A stretch of 33,858 bases of DNA, taken from positions 1-33,858 of the forward strand of contig JAJDZX010000077.1 in the NCBI GenBank assembly GCA_022824395.1, in the 5' to 3' direction. Under the pieces are notes generated by a model, which was not told the DNA's origin, did not search any database, and saw only the letters and a program-made list of their open reading frames with translations. Source of the stretch: Alphaproteobacteria bacterium. Lineage in GTDB: Bacteria; Pseudomonadota; Alphaproteobacteria; TMED109. The position numbers and the translations under genes are program-made. Shown here one piece after another: positions 1-8,023 of this stretch; positions within the stretch are counted from its first letter, which is position 1; the number at the start of each line of letters is the position of its first letter.

Positions 1-70
1 CCGCCGGCCCCCCCCCCCCCCCCCCCCGCCCCCCCGCCCCCCCGCCCCCCCCCGGGGGGGGGGGCGCGCG
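1..70. repeat. Low-complexity poly-C/poly-G edge
   Basis: Long runs of C, then G, then a short CG alternation, with almost no A or T. This resembles no coding or structural element. It joins abruptly to the 3' part of a LysR gene whose stop codon is missing, so it is most likely an assembly or sequencing artefact at a contig edge. Confidence 0.85.
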
Positions 71-985
71 CCAATCAGCCCAATTCGGCGCCAGCAATTC
101 GAGGAGGCAATTTGCCGCCGGGGAGAGGGCCTCGCTCCTCGGGAAGTACACGCCGTAGCTCCGCTCGTCGAACTGCGCACCGAGCGATAGCGCTGAAACC
201 TGGTCGGACTCCGTCAGGCACGGTCCCGGCACGACGGCGATTCCCAGGCCGTCCTCGACGTAACGCTTGACCTCGCTCCAGCTGCCCACCTCAAGTGCCG
301 ATTGGGGGTCAAGGCCGAGAACGCGTGTCACATGCTCGCCGAACTGCCGACTGGGAGTTCCCTTGGCCGGCATGATCGCGCGCTCGTCATCCAGCCTCTG
401 CGAGTTGAACTGCGCGTGCCCGGCCAGCGGGTGGTCGAGCGGCACGATGAGCACGGCCGCATAGGTGAACATCTCAGCATAGCGCAGCGCCTTCTCGGGA
501 AAGGGTGCCGCAGCGCCGCACATCAGGTCGACCTCTCCCCTGAGCAGGCGCTTCAGTCCCTCCTCCCATGGCAAAGTGAGCAGGCGCACAGATCCCCCCA
601 GGACCCGCTCACGGAAGCGCTTGACGTACCGTGGCAGGATGTACGCGGAACCGACATTGCCTGCAGTCACGCTGACGCGCCCGGCTCTCGGCGTGCCGTT
701 CGCTAGCGGTTGATCGCCGAACAGCCGGTCCACGTCCTGGATCAGGGGTTCGGCCAGTGCGTGAAGCCGCCGACCGGCCGGGGTCGGCACCACGCCGGTG
801 GACCGGCGCTCCAGCAGCAGGGCTCCGTATTCGTGCTCAAGCTCGCGCACCTGGAGCGATACTGCCGGTGGGGACAGGTCGAGATGCTCTGACGCTTCCG
901 AGATGCTCTCGGCGCGAACCACTTCGCAGAAGATGCGAAGCTGGCGCACGCGATCGCGCTTGTCACTGAAAGGCTGACTGCTCAC
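2..985 (-). CDS. LysR-family transcriptional regulator, 3' end obscured
   Basis: Predicted DNA-binding regulator. Translation from GTG at 985 gives an N-terminal winged HTH with the LysR pattern (RQLRIFCEVVRAESISEASE, then LSPPAVSLQVRELE and TPAGRRL). An effector-binding domain follows, with motifs such as VIVPLDHPLAG-type spacing and GLGIAVVPG. About 305 residues are LysR-like, the family's usual length. The frame then runs without a stop into the poly-C/G edge, so the true end is lost. Its GTG overlaps the TGA of the upstream LysR gene (GTGA), implying translational coupling in a two-regulator operon. The effector is unknown. The start is supported by the overlap and by the HTH beginning about 15 residues in. 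Confidence 0.8.
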   Translation of the reverse strand, partial: MSSQPFSDKRDRVRQLRIFCEVVRAESISEASEHLDLSPPAVSLQVRELEHEYGALLLERRSTGVVPTPAGRRLHALAEPLIQDVDRLFGDQPLANGTPRAGRVSVTAGNVGSAYILPRYVKRFRERVLGGSVRLLTLPWEEGLKRLLRGEVDLMCGAAAPFPEKALRYAEMFTYAAVLIVPLDHPLAGHAQFNSQRLDDERAIMPAKGTPSRQFGEHVTRVLGLDPQSALEVGSWSEVKRYVEDGLGIAVVPGPCLTESDQVSALSLGAQFDERSYGVYFPRSEALSPAANCLLELLAPNWADWRAPPPPGGGGGAGGRGGGGGGPA

Positions 986-1926
986 GCGTCCTGTTTGCGG
1001 CACGCAGCATCGGTGCCAACGATCTCGAGAAACTTGCGCGCGGCGAGGCCTCTTAACTCGTCTCGCCGCACCGCCACGCCGTAGATGCGGGATCTGTAGG
1101 GGTGCACAAGGGGCACCTTGCACACCCCGGCGCGCTCATTGACGCTCAGGTCGGGCACGATGGCGATGCCGGTGCCGGCAGCGACATGGTTGATCATCGC
1201 ATCCCACCGGTCGACCTCGAGCGCGACGTTCGGGCGCATGCCGTACATGCCGAACATCACCTGCAGGATGATCCGCACCTGGGTTCCCGCGCTCGGGACG
1301 ACCATTGGATGCTCGGCGCAGTCCGTGATGACGACCTGTTTCCGGCGTCCAAGCGGATGATCCTCGGGTGTGACGATCACGACGTCAGACTCCACCAGCG
1401 GAAAAAACTCGATATCGGGCGGTGCGGAAGCGATGGCGGCCACGACGACATCAACTTCGAAGGACCGCAGCCACGCCAACCTCTCGGTGCCGGTGCCGGT
1501 GCGCAGCTGGACGCGGACACGCGGCAGGCTGGCCTGCAGCTGGCGCACGATGCCCGGCAGCAGAAGGCCTCCCGAGTACTGCCCCACGCCGATGCGGAAC
1601 GCCTCGATAGACTCTCGGAGGTGCTCCTCCTCGAAGATCGCGGGCAGGCGGAGCAGGCCCTCGACCACCGGCCCCATCACCTCGTAGAGGTGCCGGCCGT
1701 ACGGAGTCGGCCGCATGCGCCCGCCCTGGCGGAAAAACAGGGCTGTTCCGAGATCCTTCTCGAGGGAGCGCACATAGTTCGACACGGCCGGCTGGCTTGA
1801 ATTGAGCGCCTCCGCCGCCCGCGAGACGCCGTCTGCCCGGACCACCTCGCGGAAGGCCCGCAACTGCTTGAGGCGATCGCGGCGCGTGTGGATCGCGGCC
1901 GACGGCTGCCCCGCATTGGAACGCAT
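982..1926 (-). CDS. LysR-family transcriptional regulator
   Basis: LysR-type regulator of 314 residues from ATG at 1926. That start is preferred over an upstream one at 1965 because GGAGAGG lies a few bases before it. The N-terminal HTH (LKQLRAFREVVRADGVSRAA, then SSQPAVSNYVRSLEKDLG) is followed by a periplasmic-binding-protein-like domain. The C-terminal segment TGIAIVPDLS is the usual LysR signature near the end of that domain. It is first in a two-gene operon with the LysR gene at 2-985, sharing GTGA. The upstream region is AT-rich (GCTAT-ATAA-ATAGC at 1983-1996) and holds a separate 18-bp palindrome, so auto- or divergent regulation is plausible. The ligand cannot be inferred; the tad locus is the divergent neighbour and a possible target. 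Confidence 0.88.
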   Translation of the reverse strand: MRSNAGQPSAAIHTRRDRLKQLRAFREVVRADGVSRAAEALNSSQPAVSNYVRSLEKDLGTALFFRQGGRMRPTPYGRHLYEVMGPVVEGLLRLPAIFEEEHLRESIEAFRIGVGQYSGGLLLPGIVRQLQASLPRVRVQLRTGTGTERLAWLRSFEVDVVVAAIASAPPDIEFFPLVESDVVIVTPEDHPLGRRKQVVITDCAEHPMVVPSAGTQVRIILQVMFGMYGMRPNVALEVDRWDAMINHVAAGTGIAIVPDLSVNERAGVCKVPLVHPYRSRIYGVAVRRDELRGLAARKFLEIVGTDAACRKQDA

Positions 1927-2054
1927 GCATCCTCTCCAATGGTCGGCGCCGGCCCGCGCCCCCATAAGCCGAACCTATAGAAGCTATATAAATAGCATGG
2001 AATGCGAAGGGGCGTATTACTGCATTGGTACTAGGTGGCAAAGGTATTTCGCAA

Positions 2055-2072
2055 TGACGGAATCTTCCGTCA
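2055..2072. promoter_or_regulatory. 18-bp palindromic candidate operator
   Basis: Perfect inverted repeat TGACGGAA-TC-TTCCGTCA in the intergenic region between the divergent LysR operon and the tad genes. The 8-bp arms are far longer than expected by chance in about 300 bp. It sits about 130 bp upstream of the LysR start and about 150 bp upstream of the TadE-like start. It could bind one of the adjacent regulators or an unlinked dimeric factor; this is inference. Confidence 0.5.
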
Positions 2073-2220
2073 GCCATGATCATAGTTGTATGGCGGCGGG
2101 GAGTTGGCGGCCCTAGGTTGGGCCGCATCGAACGAAACCGGAAGCGCCGGCCGGCGCCCGCCCAGGATGCTGAAAGCCCCTTTGCCACGTAGCCAGCGAC
2201 CGTTCCCGACCGGTGCGCCG

Positions 2221-2754
2221 ATGCGCGCCGGGCGCAGTGTGCGCGCGGCCGGCGGCACGGTCGTCCGGGAGTTCGTCCGCGGCGAGCGCGGCAACGTCGC
2301 GATCGAGACCGCCCTTGCCCTCGTCGGCCTGCTCACCGCGTTCGTCCTCCTGATGAACATCCTCGGTGACGCGTATGCCGGGGACCGCGCCGACCGGGCA
2401 GCGCGGTCAATGGCCTACGCGCTTGCACTGGATCCGGACGGTGCCCTCCCCTGGCATATCCTCGAAAGCAACGGCGGCATCCAGATCGATCACCAGGCCT
2501 GCGGGAACTTGCTGCCAGACGACGACACGGATACCTGCGGCGGCTGGACGCTCACCGTCTACCGGGATGTGGGGCCTGCAGACCTGGCCAAGGTGGTCGC
2601 CTGTGAGGATCCGGCCGGCGGCGAGATGGTGCTGGTCAAGCTGGAGAGGCCGCCCGCGCAACAGGCCCAGGGCAACGTGTCGCCCGCGATCTGTGGCGAC
2701 GACCGCGACCGGATCGTCGCCTTCGGTGCTGCCCGCCGCGAGCCCGGGGGCTGA
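2221..2754 (+). CDS. TadE-like pseudopilin
   Basis: Minor pseudopilin-type protein of the Flp/Tad pilus. After a basic N-terminus (RGERGNVAIETA) comes one hydrophobic helix (ALALVGLLTAFVLLMNIL) and then a periplasmic domain with four cysteines. The G/NVAIE stretch matches the G/xxxxE processing motif of TadE/TadF proteins, with Gly at -1 and Glu at +5. ATG 2221 is chosen because it leaves a short cytoplasmic leader; ATG 2167 in the same frame is the alternative, and neither has a strong ribosome binding site. The next gene starts 5 nt after the stop, so the two are cotranscribed. Family assignment rests on the motif and locus, since the periplasmic part is not distinctive. Confidence 0.72.
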   Translation: MRAGRSVRAAGGTVVREFVRGERGNVAIETALALVGLLTAFVLLMNILGDAYAGDRADRAARSMAYALALDPDGALPWHILESNGGIQIDHQACGNLLPDDDTDTCGGWTLTVYRDVGPADLAKVVACEDPAGGEMVLVKLERPPAQQAQGNVSPAICGDDRDRIVAFGAARREPGG

Positions 2755-2759
2755 GCCGC

Positions 2760-3419
2760 ATGCGCCGGGCTCGGACACTGGCACTGCAGGCGTTCACCCG
2801 GGACGGGCGGGGAAGCGCCGGGCTCGAGATGGCGATCGGCGCGGGGGCGCTGGTCACGGTCGCGGCGCTTTGCATCGACCTGTACATGCGGGTCGAGGCC
2901 GATACCAGCAGTGCCCGGATCGCGGTCACGATGGCCGATTACGTCTCGCGCGGGCCCGACACCGATCAGGGGACGCTCGACGGCAAGTCGCTCAAGGGCC
3001 TTGGCGAGTTCCTGGTGGACCAGGAGCTCGGGGTTCCCGCGGACGTCGTGTTCGTCATCTCGCTGCTGCGGCACGAGGGCACGCCGCCCGAGGTCAAGGT
3101 CCTGTGGTCCGACAACGAGCTTCGCTACGGCGATGCGGCCGTCACTGCGACTCTCGCGGGCGATTGCCCGCAGCTGGTCACCGGCGGCACGCCGCCCAGC
3201 CCCGACCTGCCGGCGGCGTTCGCCATGGACGACGGCGAGGCGGTGGTCGTGGTGGAGGTCTGCGCCCGCCTGACGCGCGAGGGATCGCTCACCGCCCGCT
3301 TCACCGCGGGCGACATCTACCGCCTCCACGTGCTCCCGCTGCGCGAACCCGAAACGCCCGTGGCGAAGCCGGACCACGCGCATCTGGGTGCAGGTATGGC
3401 CAGGTCGGCAGGCGCGTGA
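2760..3419 (+). CDS. TadE/TadF-like pseudopilin
   Basis: Second small pseudopilin of the locus, 219 residues. The N-terminus has RDGRGSAGLEMA followed by a single hydrophobic segment (IGAGALVTVAALCIDLYM), matching G/xxxxE processing with Gly at -1 and Glu at +5. The remainder is predicted periplasmic and acidic, with three cysteines. In Tad systems such proteins are processed by the prepilin peptidase and help assembly. It starts 5 nt after the previous stop. The following 290 bp up to the first Flp gene carry a palindrome and probable promoter elements, so the pilins may have their own transcript. Confidence 0.7.
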   Translation: MRRARTLALQAFTRDGRGSAGLEMAIGAGALVTVAALCIDLYMRVEADTSSARIAVTMADYVSRGPDTDQGTLDGKSLKGLGEFLVDQELGVPADVVFVISLLRHEGTPPEVKVLWSDNELRYGDAAVTATLAGDCPQLVTGGTPPSPDLPAAFAMDDGEAVVVVEVCARLTREGSLTARFTAGDIYRLHVLPLREPETPVAKPDHAHLGAGMARSAGA

Positions 3420-3551
3420 CGATGCGCCCTGGCTCTTCACACCGCGTGGCGCCCGTGGGCGCAACCCGGACCCGGCCGCCGCGCCGGGTGCTTCCAGTCG
3501 CTCCGTCTTCTCGATCCGCGCACCTGGCGCGGCTTGACAGGACGGCCCCAG

Positions 3552-3573
3552 ATTCTGTCTTTGTTGACAGAAT
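3552..3573. promoter_or_regulatory. Palindrome upstream of flp copy 1
   Basis: Inverted repeat ATTCTGTC-N6-GACAGAAT (8-bp arms, 6-nt spacer) about 137 bp before the first Flp start codon. A very similar palindrome with the same spacing precedes the second Flp gene, each followed within a few bases by GTGTGCCTT. Conservation in both copies suggests a regulator site or transcript element for pilin expression. No convincing -35/-10 pair could be fixed. Confidence 0.5.
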
Positions 3574-3709
3574 AGGCTTCCAGTGTGCCTTTACAGCGGG
3601 AATCGGTGGATGCCAGGCAGACCAGTGGTGTCTGTCACGGCGTTCCCGGTCGTACCCGGCACGCACGGGGCCAAACGTTTCAGAAAAACCAAGTAAGGGA
3701 GGTCAGCGC

Positions 3710-3919
3710 ATGCTGATTTCATTGCTGCGGCGTAGTGGCCGCTTTCTTCGCTCCGAGCGGGCCGTATCCGCGCTTGAATACGCGGTCATGGCCGGGGTCG
3801 TGATCGCGGGCGTCGGTACCGCGATCGTGGCATTTACCGACGACCTTACGGACTCGATCGATAATATGAGCAACACGGTCACGGTCACGCAACCAACCGC
3901 GCCGACCCTCACTCCGTAG
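3710..3919 (+). CDS. flp: Flp-type major pilin, copy 1
   Basis: Structural subunit of the Tad/Flp type IVc pilus, 69 residues. A short basic leader (MLISLLRRSGRFLRSERA) is followed by VSALEYAVMAG and a hydrophobic helix (VVIAGVGTAIVAF), then a Thr/Pro-rich tail. The Flp motif (Glu at +5, Tyr at +6) is clear, but the residue before the predicted cleavage site is Ala rather than the usual Gly. A strong ribosome binding site (AAGGGAGG) lies 5 nt before ATG. It is the first half of a tandem duplication with the pilin at 4077; the proteins are nearly identical up to the tail. Confidence 0.9.
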   Translation: MLISLLRRSGRFLRSERAVSALEYAVMAGVVIAGVGTAIVAFTDDLTDSIDNMSNTVTVTQPTAPTLTP

Positions 3920-3941
3920 ATTCTATCCTCGATGGTAGAAT
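3920..3941. promoter_or_regulatory. Palindrome between flp copies
   Basis: ATTCTATC-N6-GGTAGAAT (8-bp arms with one G-T wobble) begins immediately after the stop of Flp copy 1. It matches the element before copy 1 in arm length, spacer and core sequence. It lies about 136 bp before the second Flp start, so it was duplicated with the gene and kept. Confidence 0.5.
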
Positions 3942-4076
3942 AAGTTCTTTGTGTGCCTTCACTGGCAAAGTTGGTGACTTTCGGGCAGGCCCGTGGGGTC
4001 TGTCCCGGAGTTACCGACTGCCCCCGGCGCGCACGGAGCCGAACGTTTCAGAAAACCAAGTAAGGGAGGTCAGCGC

Positions 4077-4310
4077 ATGCTGATTTCATCGCTGCGGCGT
4101 TCGGGCCGCTTTCTCCGCTCCGAGCGGGCCGTATCCGCGCTCGAATACGCGGTCATGGCCGGGGTCGTGATCGCGGGCGTCGGTACCGCGATCGTGGCAT
4201 TTACCGGCGACCTTACGACCGCGATCGATAATATGAGCAACACGGTCAGCGTCACGGCACCTGGCGCACCGACTCTCACTCCGTCTCCGTCTCCATCTCC
4301 AGGTCCGTAG
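4077..4310 (+). CDS. flp: Flp-type major pilin, copy 2
   Basis: Second Flp pilin, 77 residues. It shares the leader, the VSALEYAVMAG processing region and the hydrophobic helix with copy 1. Its C-terminal tail is extended by a Ser-Pro repeat (PSPSPSPGP). As in copy 1, the position before the predicted cleavage is Ala instead of Gly. The same ribosome binding site (AAGGGAGG) precedes ATG by 5 nt. Tail divergence is the main difference between the copies and would lie on the exposed pilin surface. The gene is followed by a large stem structure that may limit read-through into tadZ. Confidence 0.9.
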   Translation: MLISSLRRSGRFLRSERAVSALEYAVMAGVVIAGVGTAIVAFTGDLTTAIDNMSNTVSVTAPGAPTLTPSPSPSPGP

Positions 4311-4336
4311 GAACCCGTTCGGACGACCTGCGTTCA

Positions 4337-4387
4337 CCCGAACGGTTCGTACGTCGGCAACGTGCCGTTGCGTAGGGGCCGTTCGGG
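4337..4387 (+). terminator. Nested stem-loop after the flp genes
   Basis: Outer arms CCCGAACGG (4337-4345) and CCGTTCGGG (4379-4387) are perfectly complementary. They enclose a second hairpin GCAACG-TGC-CGTTGC (4357-4371). No U-tract follows directly, so it is more likely an attenuator or a 3' stabilising structure that makes pilin mRNA exceed tadZ mRNA than a full terminator. Function is inferred. Confidence 0.5.
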
Positions 4388-4460
4388 ATGATTCCCCATA
4401 TTTTGACCACATGACACGCCAACGCGTCCCTGAGGTCGCCTCTCCCCGTCGGATAGCCGC

Positions 4461-5654
4461 ATGGATCCGGAGTCAGGTTCCACCGCACCCGGGCGCACCC
4501 CGGACCCCGCCGCCCTCCGGCGGGCCCGCGCGTTCGTCACGGACCCGGAGACGCGGTTCGCGCTCCAGGCCGCCCTTCCGGAATGGGACCTGGCTGCAGA
4601 CGACGGCGACATCCGCACTGCGATCGGTGCGCTGGCAGGCGGCGCCTCGCCGGCCCTGATCCTGGTCGATCTCGACGGCGCCCCGTACCCCGTCGGCAGC
4701 ATCCACGAACTGGCGTCCGTCTGCGAGGCTGGCGCTACCGTCGTGGCTTTGGGATCACAGGACGACGCACGCTACAGCCGCGCCATCCTGAACACCGGCA
4801 TCGCCGACTACCTGATCAAGCCGATCGCGCCTGCGCGCCTCCGGGAGGTGGTGGCCAGCACCTTCGCGGGCGACCGCGACCGGCGCCGACGCGGCCGGAG
4901 CGCCGGCTTCACCGGGACCGGCGGCAGCGGTGCGACCACTCTGCTTGCCGCGACGGCCATCACCGCCGCGGCCCGGGGGCGCTACGTCGCGGTGCTCGAT
5001 CTCAACCGGGCGTTCTCCGCGCTGCCGTTTCTGCTCGATGTCCAGCCCGCCCCCGGCCTCGACGAGCTGCTTGAGTCCGCGGCGGCAGGCGCTCCGGATC
5101 CGGATCTGGTGGCGGCCGCGCAGGTTGCGCAGTCCGACCGGCTGGCCGTGTTCGGCTACCGCTGGAATCCCCCGCTGCCGCTCGCCCCCTCCTTTCGAAG
5201 CGTCGGGCAGCTCGTGGCGGAGCTCTGCACGCGGTTCCACTTGGTGCTGGTCGACCCGGAGGCGCACGGGCGCATCGCCGTGCTCCGGGACTGCGACGTG
5301 CAGGTGCTGGTGAGCGAACCCACCCGCATCGGCACCCTGCGCTCCGCCCGGGCTTCGGCCGCACTGGGACCAGGGGCGTCCGTCGTCGACGTGCGCAACC
5401 GTACGCGCGCGCTCGGGCGCTCGGCAACCCGGCGCGCCCTCCGCGCCTCCGGCGCCGACCGCGAACCCGATGTCGAGTTTCCGTTTGCGGACCTGCTGCC
5501 CGAACTCTCCGACTGGGGGCACCTCGCCAAGCGCCTCCCCCGCAGCCTCCCCCGCCGGCTCCGGAAGCCCCTCGACCGCCTGGTCGACCGCCTGGACACG
5601 CCCGGCCCGGAGGCAGCCCGTGACGGCCGTCCGGCCGTCCGGGCCGCAGCCTGA
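4461..5654 (+). CDS. tadZ: TadZ/CpaE-like pilus localisation ATPase
   Basis: MinD/ParA-related protein that positions the Tad machine at the cell pole; 397 residues. Residues about 20-135 form an atypical response-receiver domain (LVDLDG near 69-74 and YLIKP near 117-121). A P-loop region follows, with a deviant Walker A (TGTGGSGATTLL, about 151-162) lacking the usual Lys of GKT, as in many CpaE/TadZ proteins. The C-terminus is Arg-rich. ATG 4461 has no clear ribosome binding site, but no better in-frame start is seen. It lies 150 bp after the second Flp gene, and tadA begins 14 bp downstream, so the assembly genes form one operon from here. Confidence 0.85.
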   Translation: MDPESGSTAPGRTPDPAALRRARAFVTDPETRFALQAALPEWDLAADDGDIRTAIGALAGGASPALILVDLDGAPYPVGSIHELASVCEAGATVVALGSQDDARYSRAILNTGIADYLIKPIAPARLREVVASTFAGDRDRRRRGRSAGFTGTGGSGATTLLAATAITAAARGRYVAVLDLNRAFSALPFLLDVQPAPGLDELLESAAAGAPDPDLVAAAQVAQSDRLAVFGYRWNPPLPLAPSFRSVGQLVAELCTRFHLVLVDPEAHGRIAVLRDCDVQVLVSEPTRIGTLRSARASAALGPGASVVDVRNRTRALGRSATRRALRASGADREPDVEFPFADLLPELSDWGHLAKRLPRSLPRRLRKPLDRLVDRLDTPGPEAARDGRPAVRAAA

Positions 5655-5668
5655 GCGGGGAGCCGCCG

Positions 5669-7042
5669 GTGCCCGCCCGCTCCTTCGGCCGCCGCACGCA
5701 ACCGGTCCAGGGCGCCGCGCCCGCCGCACCGCCGCAAGCCGTGCCGGCACCGCGCCGCCGCGTTGCGGAGAACAGTGCGCCCATCAGCGACATCGTGGCG
5801 CGGCTGCACCCCGTCATCGTCCGGTCGATGGACATGACCCGGGTCGCCAACCTCGACAACAAGGCCCTGGCCCGGCAGCTGCACGCCTTTCTCGACACCG
5901 AGCAGGCGGACGTGGCGGAGCTCAGTCCGCACGACCGCCAGCAGGTGGTCACGCGGCTGGTGAACGACATCAACGGCCTCGGCCCGATCGAGCCGCTGCT
6001 CGTGGACGCGAGCGTCTCCGACATCCTGATCAACGGCCTCAAGTCCGCCTACATCGAACGGAACGGCCGGCTCGAACCCGTCGAACTGCGGTTCCGCGAC
6101 GAGCAGCACCTGTTTCACATCGCCCAACGCATCGCCGGGCGGGTCGGACGCCGCATCGACGAGGTCAGCCCGATGGTCGATGCCCGCCTCGCGGACGGCT
6201 CGCGGGTCAACATCGTCATTCCGCCGCTGGCCCTCGACGGGGCCGCGATCTCGATTCGGCGGTTCGTGGTGCGGAACGCGGACCTGGAACAGATGGCAGC
6301 CGGCGAAGCCTGTTCGCCGGCCATGGCGAAGTTCCTCCGCATCGCGGTCAAGGCGCGCTGCAACGTGCTGATCAGCGGCGGCACCGGCGCTGGCAAGACC
6401 ACGTTCATGAACGCGCTCTCCCGCGAGATCGATCACACCGAGCGCCTGGTCACGATCGAGGATGCCGCGGAACTGCAGCTGCAGCAGCCGCACATCGTCC
6501 GCCTCGAGACCCGGGCCACGAGCCCCGAGGGCACCGGGGGGATCAGCATGCGCGCGCTCCTGATCAATTCGCTGCGGATGCGCCCGGACCGGATCATCGT
6601 CGGCGAGGTCCGGGGCGAGGAGGCCAACGAGATGCTGCAGGCGATGAACACCGGCCATCCCGGGTCGATGTGCACGCTGCACGCGAACAACCCCCGCGAT
6701 GCGCTGACCCGCCTCGAGAACATGCTGATGATGGGAAGCGCCGAGATCCCCCTGTCGGCGCTCCGGCGCCAGATCGCCTCCAGCGTCGACCTCGTGGTCC
6801 AGCTCCAGCGGCTGCGCACGGGCCATCGGTGCGTGACCAGCATCACCAGCGTGGTCGGGATCGAGAACGACATCATCACCGCCGAGGAGCTGTGGCGGCG
6901 GCGTCCCGATTCGGAGGCGCACGTCTTCGAGAGCGCCGGCCGCCGGCCGGCCTGGTCCGACACGGTGCGGTCGCTCGGCCTCTACGAGGCGCTCCTGGAG
7001 GCCGTGCAGGCGGATCCCCGGATCGGGGAGACGCCGGCATGA
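5669..7042 (+). CDS. tadA: TadA/CpaF secretion ATPase
   Basis: Cytoplasmic hexameric ATPase that powers Flp pilus extension (GspE/VirB11 superfamily); 457 residues from GTG at 5669, with GGGGAG 6 nt upstream. A Pro/Ala-rich tail (1-35) is followed by the N-terminal domain and the ATPase core. The core shows Walker [10 protein letters not shown] (about 237-245), Walker [10 protein letters not shown] (about 308-316) and conserved His boxes NTGHPGS and TLHANNP. Length and motif order are standard for CpaF. Its TGA overlaps the ATG of tadB, indicating translational coupling. All catalytic motifs look intact. Confidence 0.96.
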   Translation: MPARSFGRRTQPVQGAAPAAPPQAVPAPRRRVAENSAPISDIVARLHPVIVRSMDMTRVANLDNKALARQLHAFLDTEQADVAELSPHDRQQVVTRLVNDINGLGPIEPLLVDASVSDILINGLKSAYIERNGRLEPVELRFRDEQHLFHIAQRIAGRVGRRIDEVSPMVDARLADGSRVNIVIPPLALDGAAISIRRFVVRNADLEQMAAGEACSPAMAKFLRIAVKARCNVLISGGTGAGKTTFMNALSREIDHTERLVTIEDAAELQLQQPHIVRLETRATSPEGTGGISMRALLINSLRMRPDRIIVGEVRGEEANEMLQAMNTGHPGSMCTLHANNPRDALTRLENMLMMGSAEIPLSALRRQIASSVDLVVQLQRLRTGHRCVTSITSVVGIENDIITAEELWRRRPDSEAHVFESAGRRPAWSDTVRSLGLYEALLEAVQADPRIGETPA

Positions 7043-8013
7043 GCCCGGCCGTGATGGCGGCCACGGCCATGGAGGTGATCCTGATCACGGGGGCGATCTG
7101 CGCGACGGTGGTGATCGTGGCGGGGCACCGCCGGCAGGCCGCCCTGGAGCGCCGGGTCCGGCGCGCGGTCGCGATCCTGCCGCGCGACGAGGTCGCGGAG
7201 GAGGACGCGGAGGAGGAAGAGGAGATCGCGATCCTCCAGTCCCCGGACGACCGGGCGCGCCTCTGGGCCGCGATCGAGGCGCGCTACCCGCTGATCCATG
7301 CACCCTCCGCGCTGCTGAAGGCCCTGGGCCTCGGCCTGCTGGGCGGTGCCGCCATCGTGGCGGCCGCCTGGTTCCTCCGGTTTCCGTTCGGCTGGTGGAC
7401 GCCGGCCATGCTGGGTGCCGCAGGCTGCGCGTCAGCCTGGATGTCCCTCGCCTGGATCCAGCGGCGGGCCGAGACCGAATTCGTCACAAAGTTCCCCGAC
7501 ACCGTGGACCAGATCGTCCGCCTGTCGGCGACCGGCGTGCCGTCGGCCGAGGCGATCGCGTCGGTCACCGAGCACGCCCCGCACCCGGTGAAGCCCATCC
7601 TCGCCATGTTCAGCGACTACCTGGCTGCCGGCCTCGATCCCGAGGACGCGGCCAGGGAGGTGTCGAAGCGCTACGGCGTTGCCGAGCTCACCATGTTCCT
7701 CGCCGTGATCCGCCTGCAGCGGCGATCGGGAGCTGGGCTCACGGGCGCCTTTGCCAACCTGTCGCGGGCCCTCCGCGAGCGCCGGCAGGTGGAGCTCAAG
7801 GCGAAGGCCTCGACCGCGCAGACCCGCTTCACCCTGCTGATCCTGGCCGCCATGCCGTTCGTGCTGATGGGCCTGCAGAGCTTTATGTCGCCGGCCGCCA
7901 TCGATATGCTGTTCCACACGGACACCGGCGCGCAACTCCTGCGGTGGGGGTTCGCGCTGATCGCAGGCGGGATTTTTGTCGCACGCACAGTCGCCGCCAA
8001 CGCGGTGCGCTAG
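7039..8013 (+). CDS. tadB: TadB inner-membrane platform protein
   Basis: Type II secretion F-domain protein forming half of the Tad platform; 324 residues. An N-terminal membrane helix (VILITGAICATVVIVAG) and an acidic cytoplasmic stretch (AEEDAEEEEEEI) precede two further helices near 98-135. The T2SSF domain follows (TVDQIVRLSATGVPSAEAI, then RLQRRSGAGLTGAFANLS), with two C-terminal helices. ATG 7039 overlaps the tadA stop (ATGA). Its partner TadC starts 11 bp downstream. The order A-B-C is canonical for Tad loci. Confidence 0.93.
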   Translation: MSPAVMAATAMEVILITGAICATVVIVAGHRRQAALERRVRRAVAILPRDEVAEEDAEEEEEIAILQSPDDRARLWAAIEARYPLIHAPSALLKALGLGLLGGAAIVAAAWFLRFPFGWWTPAMLGAAGCASAWMSLAWIQRRAETEFVTKFPDTVDQIVRLSATGVPSAEAIASVTEHAPHPVKPILAMFSDYLAAGLDPEDAAREVSKRYGVAELTMFLAVIRLQRRSGAGLTGAFANLSRALRERRQVELKAKASTAQTRFTLLILAAMPFVLMGLQSFMSPAAIDMLFHTDTGAQLLRWGFALIAGGIFVARTVAANAVR

Positions 8014-8023
8014 GACGGTCCGG

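Larger units (their letters stand above)
3552..4310 (+). repeat. Tandem duplication of flp with its leader
   Basis: Two diverged units, each made of the palindrome, a leader of about 135 bp and a Flp gene. Unit 1 runs from about 3552 to 3919 and unit 2 from about 3920 to 4310. The last 40 bp of each leader (AACGTTTCAGAAAA to AAGTAAGGGAGGTCAGCGC) and the first 50 codons are nearly identical, while the mid-leader and 3' tails have diverged. Strong conservation of the translation start suggests selection for high pilin expression. Confidence 0.8.

Noticed and set aside
2366..3919. Long 517-codon plus-strand open frame across the TadE genes
   Set aside because: It is mostly antiphase to two genes with clear TadE motifs, is Arg-rich as expected for a shifted high-GC frame, and only its last 69 codons (Flp) are real.
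5470..7038. Long open frame ahead of and fused to tadB
   Set aside because: It runs antiphase to tadA, which has all its ATPase motifs; only the part from 7039 is coding.
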